A stretch of DNA of 5,462 nt from an uncultured euryarchaeote (GTDB lineage: Archaea > Thermoplasmatota > Poseidoniia > Poseidoniales > Thalassarchaeaceae), in NCBI GenBank assembly GCA_937897085.1, contig CALCOR010000253.1:1-5462 (forward strand). The letters run 5' to 3'. The notes under the pieces are model-generated. The model saw only the letters and a list, made by a program, of their open reading frames with translations. It ran no database searches and was not told the DNA's origin. This document shows positions 1 through 5,462 of the stretch, piece after piece (the stretch's first letter is position 1; the number at the start of each line of letters is the position of its first letter). The translations under genes and the position numbers were made by a program.

Positions 1-1
1 A

Positions 2-625
2 CTGCCTCGCTGCAGGAACACGCCCGCCGAGCATATCGGAGGTGTGGACATCTTCGGCTGCTGGGACGGTGAGTTGGACGATGACAAAGATGGGTTGATG
101 AATGCTGACGACTCCTGTCCTGATACACCTTTGAGCGAGTTGAGCGATGTCATCGATGGGTGCGGCGCCTCTCAGCGGGACAAGGATGGCGATGGCGTCG
201 TGGACTCCGCCGATCTATGTCCCTGGACCGAATCGGGAGACTCGGTGCAGCAGGATGGCTGTTCAGATGCGCAGTTGTTCCTCGGCCGTGGCGGTGATGG
301 CGTCCTGTCCGGGATGATGATTGCTCTCATCGTTCTCGGGCTCCTGCTGGTCGCAGGGGGCATCACAGCCGCGGTGGTCATCAAGCGACGGAGGGCAGAA
401 GGCCCCGACTCCGAATCCCCCTCTGTTGATGCAGATGTAGCAATTGAGCAACCGGCTGAGGATTTAGATGACTTGCAGGCAGATGACCTGCAGGCAGAAG
501 ACGTTGTCGTGGATGATGATGTCACGACCGACGAACACGGCACAAGTTGGTGGGAAGACGAACTCGGGGCGTGGTGGTACAAGACGCCTGAGATGGATGA
601 TTGGTCGCTTTTCGATGAGTCATGA
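2..625 (+). CDS. 3' part of a membrane-anchored surface protein with TSP3-like calcium-binding repeats (5' end outside window)
   Basis: The frame is open to the left edge with no stop, so the 207 visible residues are the C-terminal part of a longer protein. A GTG at 44 is probably internal, because the TSP3-like pattern already runs upstream of it. Numbering from the codon at 2, Cys pairs C4/C20, C39/C54 and C73/C87 mark three repeat units with Asp-rich loops such as DDDKDG and DKDGDG, as in thrombospondin type 3 calcium-binding repeats. A hydrophobic helix follows at about residues 103-127, then KRRR. By the positive-inside rule the repeats lie outside and the last 75 or so residues inside. 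That tail is very acidic, holds a duplicated DDLQA, and ends in an aromatic motif (DELGAWWYKTPEMDDW) matching the end of the next gene's product. The two genes are collinear, 88 bp apart, and could be co-transcribed. The ligand and the N-terminal domain are unknown. Confidence 0.85.
   Translation: MPRCRNTPAEHIGGVDIFGCWDGELDDDKDGLMNADDSCPDTPLSELSDVIDGCGASQRDKDGDGVVDSADLCPWTESGDSVQQDGCSDAQLFLGRGGDGVLSGMMIALIVLGLLLVAGGITAAVVIKRRRAEGPDSESPSVDADVAIEQPAEDLDDLQADDLQAEDVVVDDDVTTDEHGTSWWEDELGAWWYKTPEMDDWSLFDES
467..496 (+). repeat. 15 bp tandem duplication inside the acidic tail
   Basis: Two adjacent 15 bp units (467-481 and 482-496) differ at one base, T versus C at the sixth position. They encode DDLQA twice in the cytoplasmic tail of the upstream surface protein. 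The unit length is a multiple of three, so the duplication keeps the frame. Confidence 0.85.
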
Positions 626-653
626 CTACTCGAATGCACTTCTGGATGCCGAA

Positions 654-671
654 ATGGTCCCTACGGACCAT
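654..671. repeat. perfect 7 bp inverted repeat with 4 nt loop between the two surface-protein genes
   Basis: ATGGTCC and GGACCAT flank the loop CTAC. The right arm with the preceding base (CGGACCAT, 664-671) recurs exactly at 708-715, across the proposed start codon of the next gene. No T-run follows on the + strand, so it does not look like a simple intrinsic terminator. It could be an RNA hairpin or a protein-binding site. Chance cannot be excluded at this length. Confidence 0.5.
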
Positions 672-699
672 CCGAGCGAGGATTCAATAGCGTTGGTTT

Positions 700-712
700 G
701 TCCGTCACGGAC
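700..712. repeat. 13 bp palindrome (GTCCGT-C-ACGGAC) abutting the start of the propeller-stalk gene
   Basis: Six-base arms flank one central base, ending one base before the ATG at 714. It shares the half-site GGACCAT with the inverted repeat at 654-671. In mRNA with a leader it could fold next to the start codon; in DNA it could be an operator half-site pair. No Shine-Dalgarno sequence is visible in front of this ATG. Confidence 0.45.
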
Positions 713-713
713 C

Positions 714-3700
714 ATGAGCACTGCCGATGTTGGCCGCAGTCCGCTTTCCTGCGGACTCATCCTGACTATGATTGCCTGTATGCTGACCGCCTCCTGGGCG
801 GTCGCCGCAGTCCCCTATTCCAGCCCTGCTGAGCCAGTGCAGCTGGACGATGATGACACCCCCTCCTTAGCGGGAGCGCGCGGAGCACAGACCTCTTGGT
901 TGTCCAAGGCTGGGAAGACCTCTGGTTCCAGCGGTCAGTATGACATTGCCTGGGCTGAAGGTATGGATATTGGACCAGGCGGGTCGATTTACGTCTCAGG
1001 GATGCTGTTTGGTGACACCACCTTCGGTTCGGTCAATTTGAACACAGGCATGGATCAGGTGCCATTCGTAGCCAAGTTGGATTCCCAGGGCAACTGGCAG
1101 TGGGCGTCAGCCGCTTCAATTCCCGGTAGTGGCTGGGCATCTTCATTCGATGTCGCCGTAGATTCCAATGGGAACGCATTCGTCACGGGATATTTCCAGG
1201 ATGCCATCGCCTTCGGTTCCAGCACATTGTCTACTGCCGGCGGTGCCGACATATTCGTGGCAAAGATCAATTCCAATGGTGCTTGGCAATGGGCGGTCAG
1301 TGCAGGAGGAGCCGGCGATGATGAAATCGCTGTCGGCATAGCAGCAACATCCACCGGTGACGCCATTGTAGTAGGCCAAACCAACGACAGTTCCAACTTC
1401 GGTTCCCACGGCATATCCACCGCCGGTGGCATCGACGCCTTCGTCGCTAAGATTTCCGCTTCAGGTAGTTGGGCGTGGGCGACGGTCGGCGGCGGTCAAG
1501 GAAGTGACTTCGCCAACGACGTCTCGCTTGACTCGAGTGACAACGTGTTCGTTGTCGGCATGTTCCAGGGCGGCACGACCGGTGCGCAGTTCGGCTCGAC
1601 CCAGGTTGCTGCCACAGGCTCGATGGATGCCTTCATCTCTCGACTCACATCCGCTGGTTCATGGGACTGGACGAAGACCGCGGGGAGCGGTAACGGCGGC
1701 CTCGCCGGCTTTGCAATCGCCCACGGCAACGGCAGCAGCTACGTCGCGGGATACTTCAGTGGCACTGGGAACTGGGGCTCGTTCCAGAAGACCGCTACCA
1801 GCGACTGTGCTGACGGCTATGTGGCCAACATCGACGATTCCGGGACCTGGCAGTGGGTGACGACCGCTGGCGCATCCGGTCCGACCTACACGATTGTGAA
1901 GTCCGTGGCCTCCGGTTCGTCTGGAAACGCTGTGATCGGTGGCGAGGTGGCGCTCGTGGATGCAACGTGCTCGCAGTATGAGACTGGAACCACATCGGTT
2001 TCGTTCGGGCTGACTTCCGTCAGCACCAACGGTTTCAACGACGCCTTCTTCGCCGCAATCGACAGTGGCGGCAACTGGACCAACGCTGCCGTCATGGGTG
2101 GCTCACGGATGGACGACGCTCGCGGTGTGGGCATCACATCATCCGGAGAGGTCGTCGTGGCCGGACGGCACTGTTACAACAACCCGTCAGCTTCGTGCAG
2201 TTCCACCGATGGTGGAACGAACAGCATCAGTGAATCGAGTACGTATGGAGGCACTTTCGTCTGGAACCTCGTTGGGGATGCGGACGGAGACGGGGTACCG
2301 GATTCGACTGACAATTGCCCGATGACCGCCAACGCCAACCAACTTGACATCGACGGAGATGCCGTGCCAGGTGTCGGAGGAGGAGACGCCTGTGACGACG
2401 ACATCGATGGCGATGGAATGCTCAACGTCGACGACGACTGCGACGGCCCGGCGGTCAACTGGGATTCGAGCATCTGGGCGGATGACATCGACATGGACGG
2501 CTGTCGCGACATCGACGAGGACGACGATGACGACAACGACGGAGTCGGCGATGCCGATGACGGCTGCAGCGGCACAGCGTACAAACTCAACTGGACAGCG
2601 GGAGTCGCCAATGACAACGACATGGACGGCTGCCACGATAACGATGAGGACGACGATGACGACAACGACGGCATCGACGACGGCTCAGGTGACGACTGCC
2701 CGCGCGGTTCAGCCAACTGGGGCACACGTGTGGGCCCGGGTGATTACACTCACAACACAGCACGCGACCACGACAGCGACGGATGTGAGGACGACCACGC
2801 CGAAGACACCGATGACGACAACGACGGAATCGACGATGTCGATGGCAACAACGACCAGCTCGATCGCTGCGCCAAAGGCCAACTGGGATGGACGAGCGAC
2901 TTCACGCTCGACGCTGATGGTGACGGATGCCGCGACTCCGATGAGGATGTGGACGACGACAACGATGAGGTATGGGATGTCGACGCGTTCGGAAACACCC
3001 TCGACCAGTGCAGCCCGGGCATGATGAATTGGATTTCCACCGACAGCACGGATCGCGACCGCGACGGCTGCCGAGACCTCGACGAGGACACCGACGACGA
3101 CGGTGATGGTGTCGAGGACGACGTGGACGATTGCTTCCAGATGGCCATGTGGACATCAGACCCGTCCACGGACCACGACGGCGATGGCTGTCGCGACGTC
3201 GACGAGGACCTGAACGACGACAATGACCCGAAGTTCGACAACGAGGATGACTGCCCGCTCGGCGAGGTCGGCTGGACCGTGACCGACTGGGACGGAGACG
3301 GCTGCCGCGACGAGAGTGAGGACCCGGACGATGACAACGACGGCATCTGCGACAACGACGGTTCAAGCCCAGGCATCTGCAATTCCGGCCCTGACCTCTG
3401 TGCGGAGACCCCGCTCGGTGAGACGACCAACGCCGACGGTTGTGGCATGCTGACTCAACTAGATACAGATGGAGACGGCGTCTACGACGCCAATGACGCG
3501 TGCGTGAATGAAGCCGCTCTCTCCGGATACGACAACGACATGGACGGCTGCACTGACGACACCGACGGCGACGGGGTCACAGACAACCTCGACGTGTTCC
3601 CCGACGAGCCGACCCAGTGGTCTGACCGCGACGGCGACACCTGGGGCGACAACCCGAGCGGAAATCGCCCGGACCAGTGCCAGGACACCCCCGCTCAGTG

Positions 3701-4319
3701 GGTGCTGCTCGCCCGTGACCGCTTCGGATGCGCCTGGGAAGAGGAGGATGCCGACAGTGACGGCGTGGTGAACGGATACGACGACTGTCCCGACACCGAG
3801 ACCGGACGCGAGGTCGATGCCAGCGGATGTTCGCAGATGCAGATCGACGACGATGGCGATGGAGTGTTCAACGCGCTCGACAACTGCCCCGACACCCCGA
3901 CGGGTGACAAGCAGCTGGATGACTCAGGCTGCTCGCACGAGCAGCGACTCGCTGACGGCGACATGGATGCCATGCTGCAGCAATACGGGCTCATCGGGGG
4001 AATCTCCCTCGCTGTCCTGTTGCTGATCATCGTGGCGATGTCGGTCATGTTGATTCGACGCGGCCGTAAGGGTGGCGCTTCAGCAGATGATTGGGTCACA
4101 GACGAGATCCAGCACGCCGAGCAGCAGCAGCAGCAGATGGCCGCAGTCCAGCCCGCTGCTCCCGCGGCAGTTGCACAACCGCAGCACGTGGCAGACTATT
4201 CGGGACTCCCTCTGGGCGGTGACTACGTCACCGACGCTTCCGGCGGCACCTGGTACAACGCACCGGATGGCAGCCAGTGGGCGATGCAGGCGGACGGCTC
4301 CTTCGTGCGCGCCAACTGA
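714..4319 (+). CDS. large cell-surface protein: signal peptide, seven-repeat beta-propeller, Cys/Asp-rich TSP3-like stalk, membrane anchor, short cytoplasmic tail
   Basis: The product is 1201 residues. The start at 714 is chosen because it puts a signal peptide at the N-terminus: hydrophobic run about 11-32 with likely cleavage near A31/A32. In-frame ATGs at 615 and 654 would add hydrophilic residues ahead of it, and the one at 615 overlaps the upstream gene. Residues 60-520 form seven repeats of about 60-75 residues, most closing with W-x-W and containing a DGNAFVTGYF-like strand, resembling SBBP-type beta-propeller blades. Residues 521-1080 are Asp-rich TSP3-like calcium-binding units with regular Cys. 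A helix at about 1091-1114 followed by RRGRK anchors the protein with the propeller outside. The tail holds five Gln (1137-1141), an Ala/Pro/Gln-rich linker and the aromatic motif at 1174-1189. By architecture this is a displayed receptor, adhesin or binding protein on a calcium-rigidified stalk; no ligand or enzyme motif is visible. It ends 16 bp from the convergent gene. Confidence 0.88.
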   Translation: MSTADVGRSPLSCGLILTMIACMLTASWAVAAVPYSSPAEPVQLDDDDTPSLAGARGAQTSWLSKAGKTSGSSGQYDIAWAEGMDIGPGGSIYVSGMLFGDTTFGSVNLNTGMDQVPFVAKLDSQGNWQWASAASIPGSGWASSFDVAVDSNGNAFVTGYFQDAIAFGSSTLSTAGGADIFVAKINSNGAWQWAVSAGGAGDDEIAVGIAATSTGDAIVVGQTNDSSNFGSHGISTAGGIDAFVAKISASGSWAWATVGGGQGSDFANDVSLDSSDNVFVVGMFQGGTTGAQFGSTQVAATGSMDAFISRLTSAGSWDWTKTAGSGNGGLAGFAIAHGNGSSYVAGYFSGTGNWGSFQKTATSDCADGYVANIDDSGTWQWVTTAGASGPTYTIVKSVASGSSGNAVIGGEVALVDATCSQYETGTTSVSFGLTSVSTNGFNDAFFAAIDSGGNWTNAAVMGGSRMDDARGVGITSSGEVVVAGRHCYNNPSASCSSTDGGTNSISESSTYGGTFVWNLVGDADGDGVPDSTDNCPMTANANQLDIDGDAVPGVGGGDACDDDIDGDGMLNVDDDCDGPAVNWDSSIWADDIDMDGCRDIDEDDDDDNDGVGDADDGCSGTAYKLNWTAGVANDNDMDGCHDNDEDDDDDNDGIDDGSGDDCPRGSANWGTRVGPGDYTHNTARDHDSDGCEDDHAEDTDDDNDGIDDVDGNNDQLDRCAKGQLGWTSDFTLDADGDGCRDSDEDVDDDNDEVWDVDAFGNTLDQCSPGMMNWISTDSTDRDRDGCRDLDEDTDDDGDGVEDDVDDCFQMAMWTSDPSTDHDGDGCRDVDEDLNDDNDPKFDNEDDCPLGEVGWTVTDWDGDGCRDESEDPDDDNDGICDNDGSSPGICNSGPDLCAETPLGETTNADGCGMLTQLDTDGDGVYDANDACVNEAALSGYDNDMDGCTDDTDGDGVTDNLDVFPDEPTQWSDRDGDTWGDNPSGNRPDQCQDTPAQWVLLARDRFGCAWEEEDADSDGVVNGYDDCPDTETGREVDASGCSQMQIDDDGDGVFNALDNCPDTPTGDKQLDDSGCSHEQRLADGDMDAMLQQYGLIGGISLAVLLLIIVAMSVMLIRRGRKGGASADDWVTDEIQHAEQQQQQMAAVQPAAPAAVAQPQHVADYSGLPLGGDYVTDASGGTWYNAPDGSQWAMQADGSFVRAN
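891..2273 (+). repeat. seven beta-propeller-like repeats (residues 60-520)
   Basis: Repeat boundaries read by eye are residues 60-130, 131-193, 194-255, 256-319, 320-381, 382-456 and 457-520. A typical unit runs: an aliphatic/small strand after Gly-Ala, then V-D-S-N-G-N-x-(F/V)-V-x-G, a loop with F-G-S, T-A-G-G-x-D-x-F-V-A-K-(I/L), then S-x-G-x-W-x-W. Repeats 2 and 3 are closest to each other; 5-7 are degenerate, and 6 and 7 carry longer loops with two Cys each (C406-region loop excluded; C419, C487 and C495 are the visible Cys of these two). Seven units agree with a closed seven-bladed propeller. Blade assignment is inferred from primary sequence only. Confidence 0.7.
2439..3305 (+). repeat. 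seven-fold Cys-Trp-Cys calcium-stalk repeat (residues 576-864)
   Basis: Seven successive units follow the plan C, about 6 residues, W, about 12 residues, C in an Asp-x-Asp-Gly-Cys-x-Asp context, then an E-D-x2-D-D-N-D-G-like acidic stretch leading to the next C. The Cys/Trp/Cys sets are 576/583/597, 618/627/640, 662/669/691, 719/726/739, 766/773/786, 807/813/826 and 847/854/864. Four units keep exactly seven residues from C to W and 12-14 residues between W and C. The acidic DxDxDG loops are typical of TSP3 calcium sites, but the fixed Trp is not part of the usual TSP3 consensus that I know. Confidence 0.8.
4122..4136 (+). repeat. (CAG)5 microsatellite encoding five Gln in the cytoplasmic linker
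   Basis: Five pure CAG codons encode Q1137-Q1141 of the propeller-stalk protein, just after its membrane helix and basic cluster. They begin a low-complexity Gln/Ala/Pro linker that leads to the C-terminal aromatic motif. Confidence 0.85.
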
Positions 4320-4335
4320 TTTTCCGCGAGTGCGC

Positions 4336-5181
4336 TCAAGAGGAGGCGTGTTGCAGCGCTTCGCCTACGATGTCCTCGAGTGATACCTGCGCTCTGTAAC
4401 CGAGTCGCTGCTCCAACTCAACGGCGTCGACGACCCCCCACACTTCATCGGTGTTGGACCCAGAGTAGTTCGGAGCCCCCCCGGTATTCTCGGAGATTGC
4501 TTCCACCAACTTGTCCATGGCGACCGGCTCACCCCTGCCCACGGCGATTGCCTCCCTCGTGGGTGGCGGGTTGCTGACGATGCCGAGCACCACGTTCGCC
4601 AAATCTTTCACGTGGATGATGTCCTTCACCTGTGTACCGTCCCCAGGGACGATGAAGAAACCGAAGTTGGCCTCGTGGCAGAAGCGGTGAATGATGCCAT
4701 GCCCCTCCCCGTCGCTGAGGGGAATTCCCTGCACGTTGGCCACTCTCAGGACCGAGACTGGATGTGTGTCGGTGGCATGATCGAGCGCTCTCTCCTCGGC
4801 CCATAGTTGACCTTCCGCGGTCACGTCGCGTGGAGCGAGTCGGGTCTCGCTGGAGTAGTAGGGGTCATCTGGGCCCGTTTGCGGATGGACCCGCAGTGAA
4901 CCGATGAGCACCAGATGCATTCCCTGATGCTTGCCCACTGCATCGAGGACCTTCTTGGCACCTTTGCGCATCAATTCCAGAACATCGTTGTCGTCCCGCT
5001 CCATGTCGAGGTTCGGGGGGTGTCCGTTGAGGTGTATGAGTGCCTGACAGGCGGCGAGTTTCGCACCGAGCATCATTTCGTCATCGATGATATCCCATGG
5101 AATGATCTCAGCATCATCTCCGAGAGCCATTTGGATGTACTGGGCGATGAAGCCGTCGTCACCAGTGATTGCGACCCGCAC
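4336..5181 (-). CDS. extended SDR / NAD-dependent epimerase-dehydratase-like protein with substituted catalytic residues
   Basis: The product is 281 residues from GTG at 5181. That start gives the usual SDR opening MRVAITG and has AGAGGG seven bases upstream; a TTG at 5202 would add seven residues. The N-terminus is a Rossmann nucleotide-binding motif, TGDDGFIA, where G7 and G10 fit T-G-x2-G-x2-G but the third Gly is A13. The middle has the LIGS strand with S95 in the catalytic Ser position, and residues 187-195 read DIIHVKDLA, typical of the epimerase family's conserved late strand. Where Y-x3-K is expected, about 27 residues after the Ser, the sequence is TAEGQLWAEERAL, which puts Ala122 and Leu126 in place of Tyr and Lys. 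Family members act on sugar nucleotides with NAD(P). This one may be an atypical SDR, a binding protein, or use other residues. It is divergent from a nucleotide-sugar dehydrogenase gene, which fits surface-glycan metabolism. The substrate cannot be told. Confidence 0.85.
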   Translation of the reverse strand: MRVAITGDDGFIAQYIQMALGDDAEIIPWDIIDDEMMLGAKLAACQALIHLNGHPPNLDMERDDNDVLELMRKGAKKVLDAVGKHQGMHLVLIGSLRVHPQTGPDDPYYSSETRLAPRDVTAEGQLWAEERALDHATDTHPVSVLRVANVQGIPLSDGEGHGIIHRFCHEANFGFFIVPGDGTQVKDIIHVKDLANVVLGIVSNPPPTREAIAVGRGEPVAMDKLVEAISENTGGAPNYSGSNTDEVWGVVDAVELEQRLGYRAQVSLEDIVGEALQHASS

Positions 5182-5305
5182 AGAGTGTCCCTCTATACCC
5201 AATAACGCTCAATCCCTTGATGATATTGTCGGTGCCTTCGTTCCCTCGGAAGTGCCACCACAAGCAGGATAGCATTGAAGGACAGGTCGCGCCGCGCTCC
5301 GGTTG
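5182..5305. promoter_or_regulatory. divergent intergenic region between the SDR and nucleotide-sugar dehydrogenase genes
   Basis: These 124 bp separate two start codons facing apart, so promoters for both genes must lie here or in the gene ends. An AT-rich patch around 5218-5229 (TGATGATATTGT) is the only weak TATA-like candidate. I see no convincing TATA/BRE pair, operator palindrome or riboswitch. Confidence 0.4.
5189..5194 (-). promoter_or_regulatory. Shine-Dalgarno-like AGAGGG supporting the GTG start of the SDR gene
   Basis: On the minus strand AGAGGG lies seven bases before GTG at 5181-5179. It favours this start over the TTG at 5202, which lies upstream of the AGAGGG. Confidence 0.5.
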
Positions 5306-5462
5306 ATGGGGTGGGGTTCTGACTTCTCCGCACGCGTGGCTTCACGCGATCTGACCATCGGCGTGATCGGCTTGGGATATGTCGGGCTACCGACCGCCCT
5401 TGGATTCCACGACGCCGGCTTCCGCGTGCGCGCCGTGGACGTGAACGAACAGGTAGTTGCTC
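5306..5462 (+). CDS. N-terminal fragment of a nucleotide-sugar dehydrogenase (UDP-glucose/GDP-mannose dehydrogenase family), cut by window end
   Basis: Fifty-two residues are visible from ATG at 5306. After a 14-residue extension the sequence reads DLTIGVIGLGYVGLPTALGF, the Rossmann entry of this family, with G22, G24 and G27 forming G-x-G-x2-G. Acidic D45, at the end of the second strand in RVRAVDVNE, is the residue expected to bind the NAD ribose. Family members oxidise the C6 hydroxyl of UDP-sugars (for example UDP-glucose, UDP-GlcNAc or UDP-ManNAc) or GDP-mannose to uronic acids for capsule, exopolysaccharide or N-glycan synthesis. The visible part does not tell which. GTG at 5336 is an alternative start that would remove most of the extension. 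No Shine-Dalgarno sequence is evident before either start. An in-frame stop at 5276-5278 limits any upstream extension. Confidence 0.9.
   Translation, partial: MGWGSDFSARVASRDLTIGVIGLGYVGLPTALGFHDAGFRVRAVDVNEQVVA

Noticed and set aside
654..671. Inverted repeat read as an intrinsic terminator of the upstream gene
   Set aside because: There is no T-run after the stem, and archaeal termination relies on T-rich stretches rather than stems of this kind.
683..690. TTCAATAG as a TATA box 24-31 bases before the ATG at 714
   Set aside because: The distance fits a leaderless archaeal transcript, but the sequence is too far from a TATA consensus and has no clear BRE.
468..713. Upstream extension of the large coding frame to the ATG at 468, 615 or 654
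   Set aside because: The 468 start lies deep inside the upstream gene in another frame and gives a Met/Arg/Trp-rich peptide. All three bury the signal peptide behind hydrophilic residues, and none has a visible ribosome binding site.
1426..3024. Shifted plus-strand open frames inside the propeller and stalk
   Set aside because: They are Thr/Ser/Arg-rich shadows of the repeat-rich coding frame, with no recognisable domains.
2439..3305. Regular repeats considered as a CRISPR array
   Set aside because: The repeats are imperfect, in frame and protein-level with variable spacing. There are no identical DNA repeats separated by unique spacers.
2174..3448. Long minus-strand open frames (about 150-230 residues) opposite the stalk
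   Set aside because: Their Ser/Pro/Arg-rich low-complexity products are what GAC/GAT repeats give on the other strand. They have no domain signature and mirror the coding repeats.
4915..5272. Plus-strand open frames opposite the start of the SDR gene
   Set aside because: They run antisense to a clear Rossmann-fold coding sequence, and the predicted peptides have no family features.

Overview
The window looks like an archaeal chromosome fragment of moderately high GC by eye. My best guess is a marine planktonic euryarchaeon of the Marine Group II / Poseidoniales type. That rests on gene style: large secreted proteins with calcium-binding thrombospondin type 3 (TSP3)-like repeats, a single C-terminal membrane helix and a short aromatic tail, next to sugar-nucleotide genes. 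No rRNA or other marker is present, so the assignment is an inference. I see no mobile element, tRNA, rRNA or CRISPR array.

Layout. Positions 2-625 (+) hold the 3' end of a membrane-anchored surface protein: three TSP3-like Cys-paired units, one membrane helix and an acidic tail. After an 88 bp gap containing two small inverted repeats comes a complete 1201-residue surface protein at 714-4319 (+). It has a signal peptide, seven beta-propeller-like repeats, a stalk of about 560 residues rich in Asp and Cys, one membrane helix and a short cytoplasmic tail. It ends 16 bp from a convergent gene at 4336-5181 (-), an extended SDR / NAD-dependent epimerase-like protein whose catalytic Tyr and Lys appear to be missing. 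A 124 bp divergent intergenic region separates it from the start of a nucleotide-sugar dehydrogenase (UDP-glucose/GDP-mannose dehydrogenase family) at 5306 (+), cut by the window edge.

How the parts fit. The two surface proteins share the stalk-helix-tail plan and a matching 16-residue motif near the C-terminus (D-x2-G-x2-W-Y-x2-P-x4-W). This suggests one family of cell-surface receptors, adhesins or anchors with a common cytoplasmic end. The downstream divergent pair points to sugar-nucleotide or surface-glycan metabolism. Proximity suggests, but does not show, a cell-surface locus. The most distinctive features are the seven-fold C-x6-W-x12-C stalk module, the shared tail motif and the SDR with substituted active-site residues.
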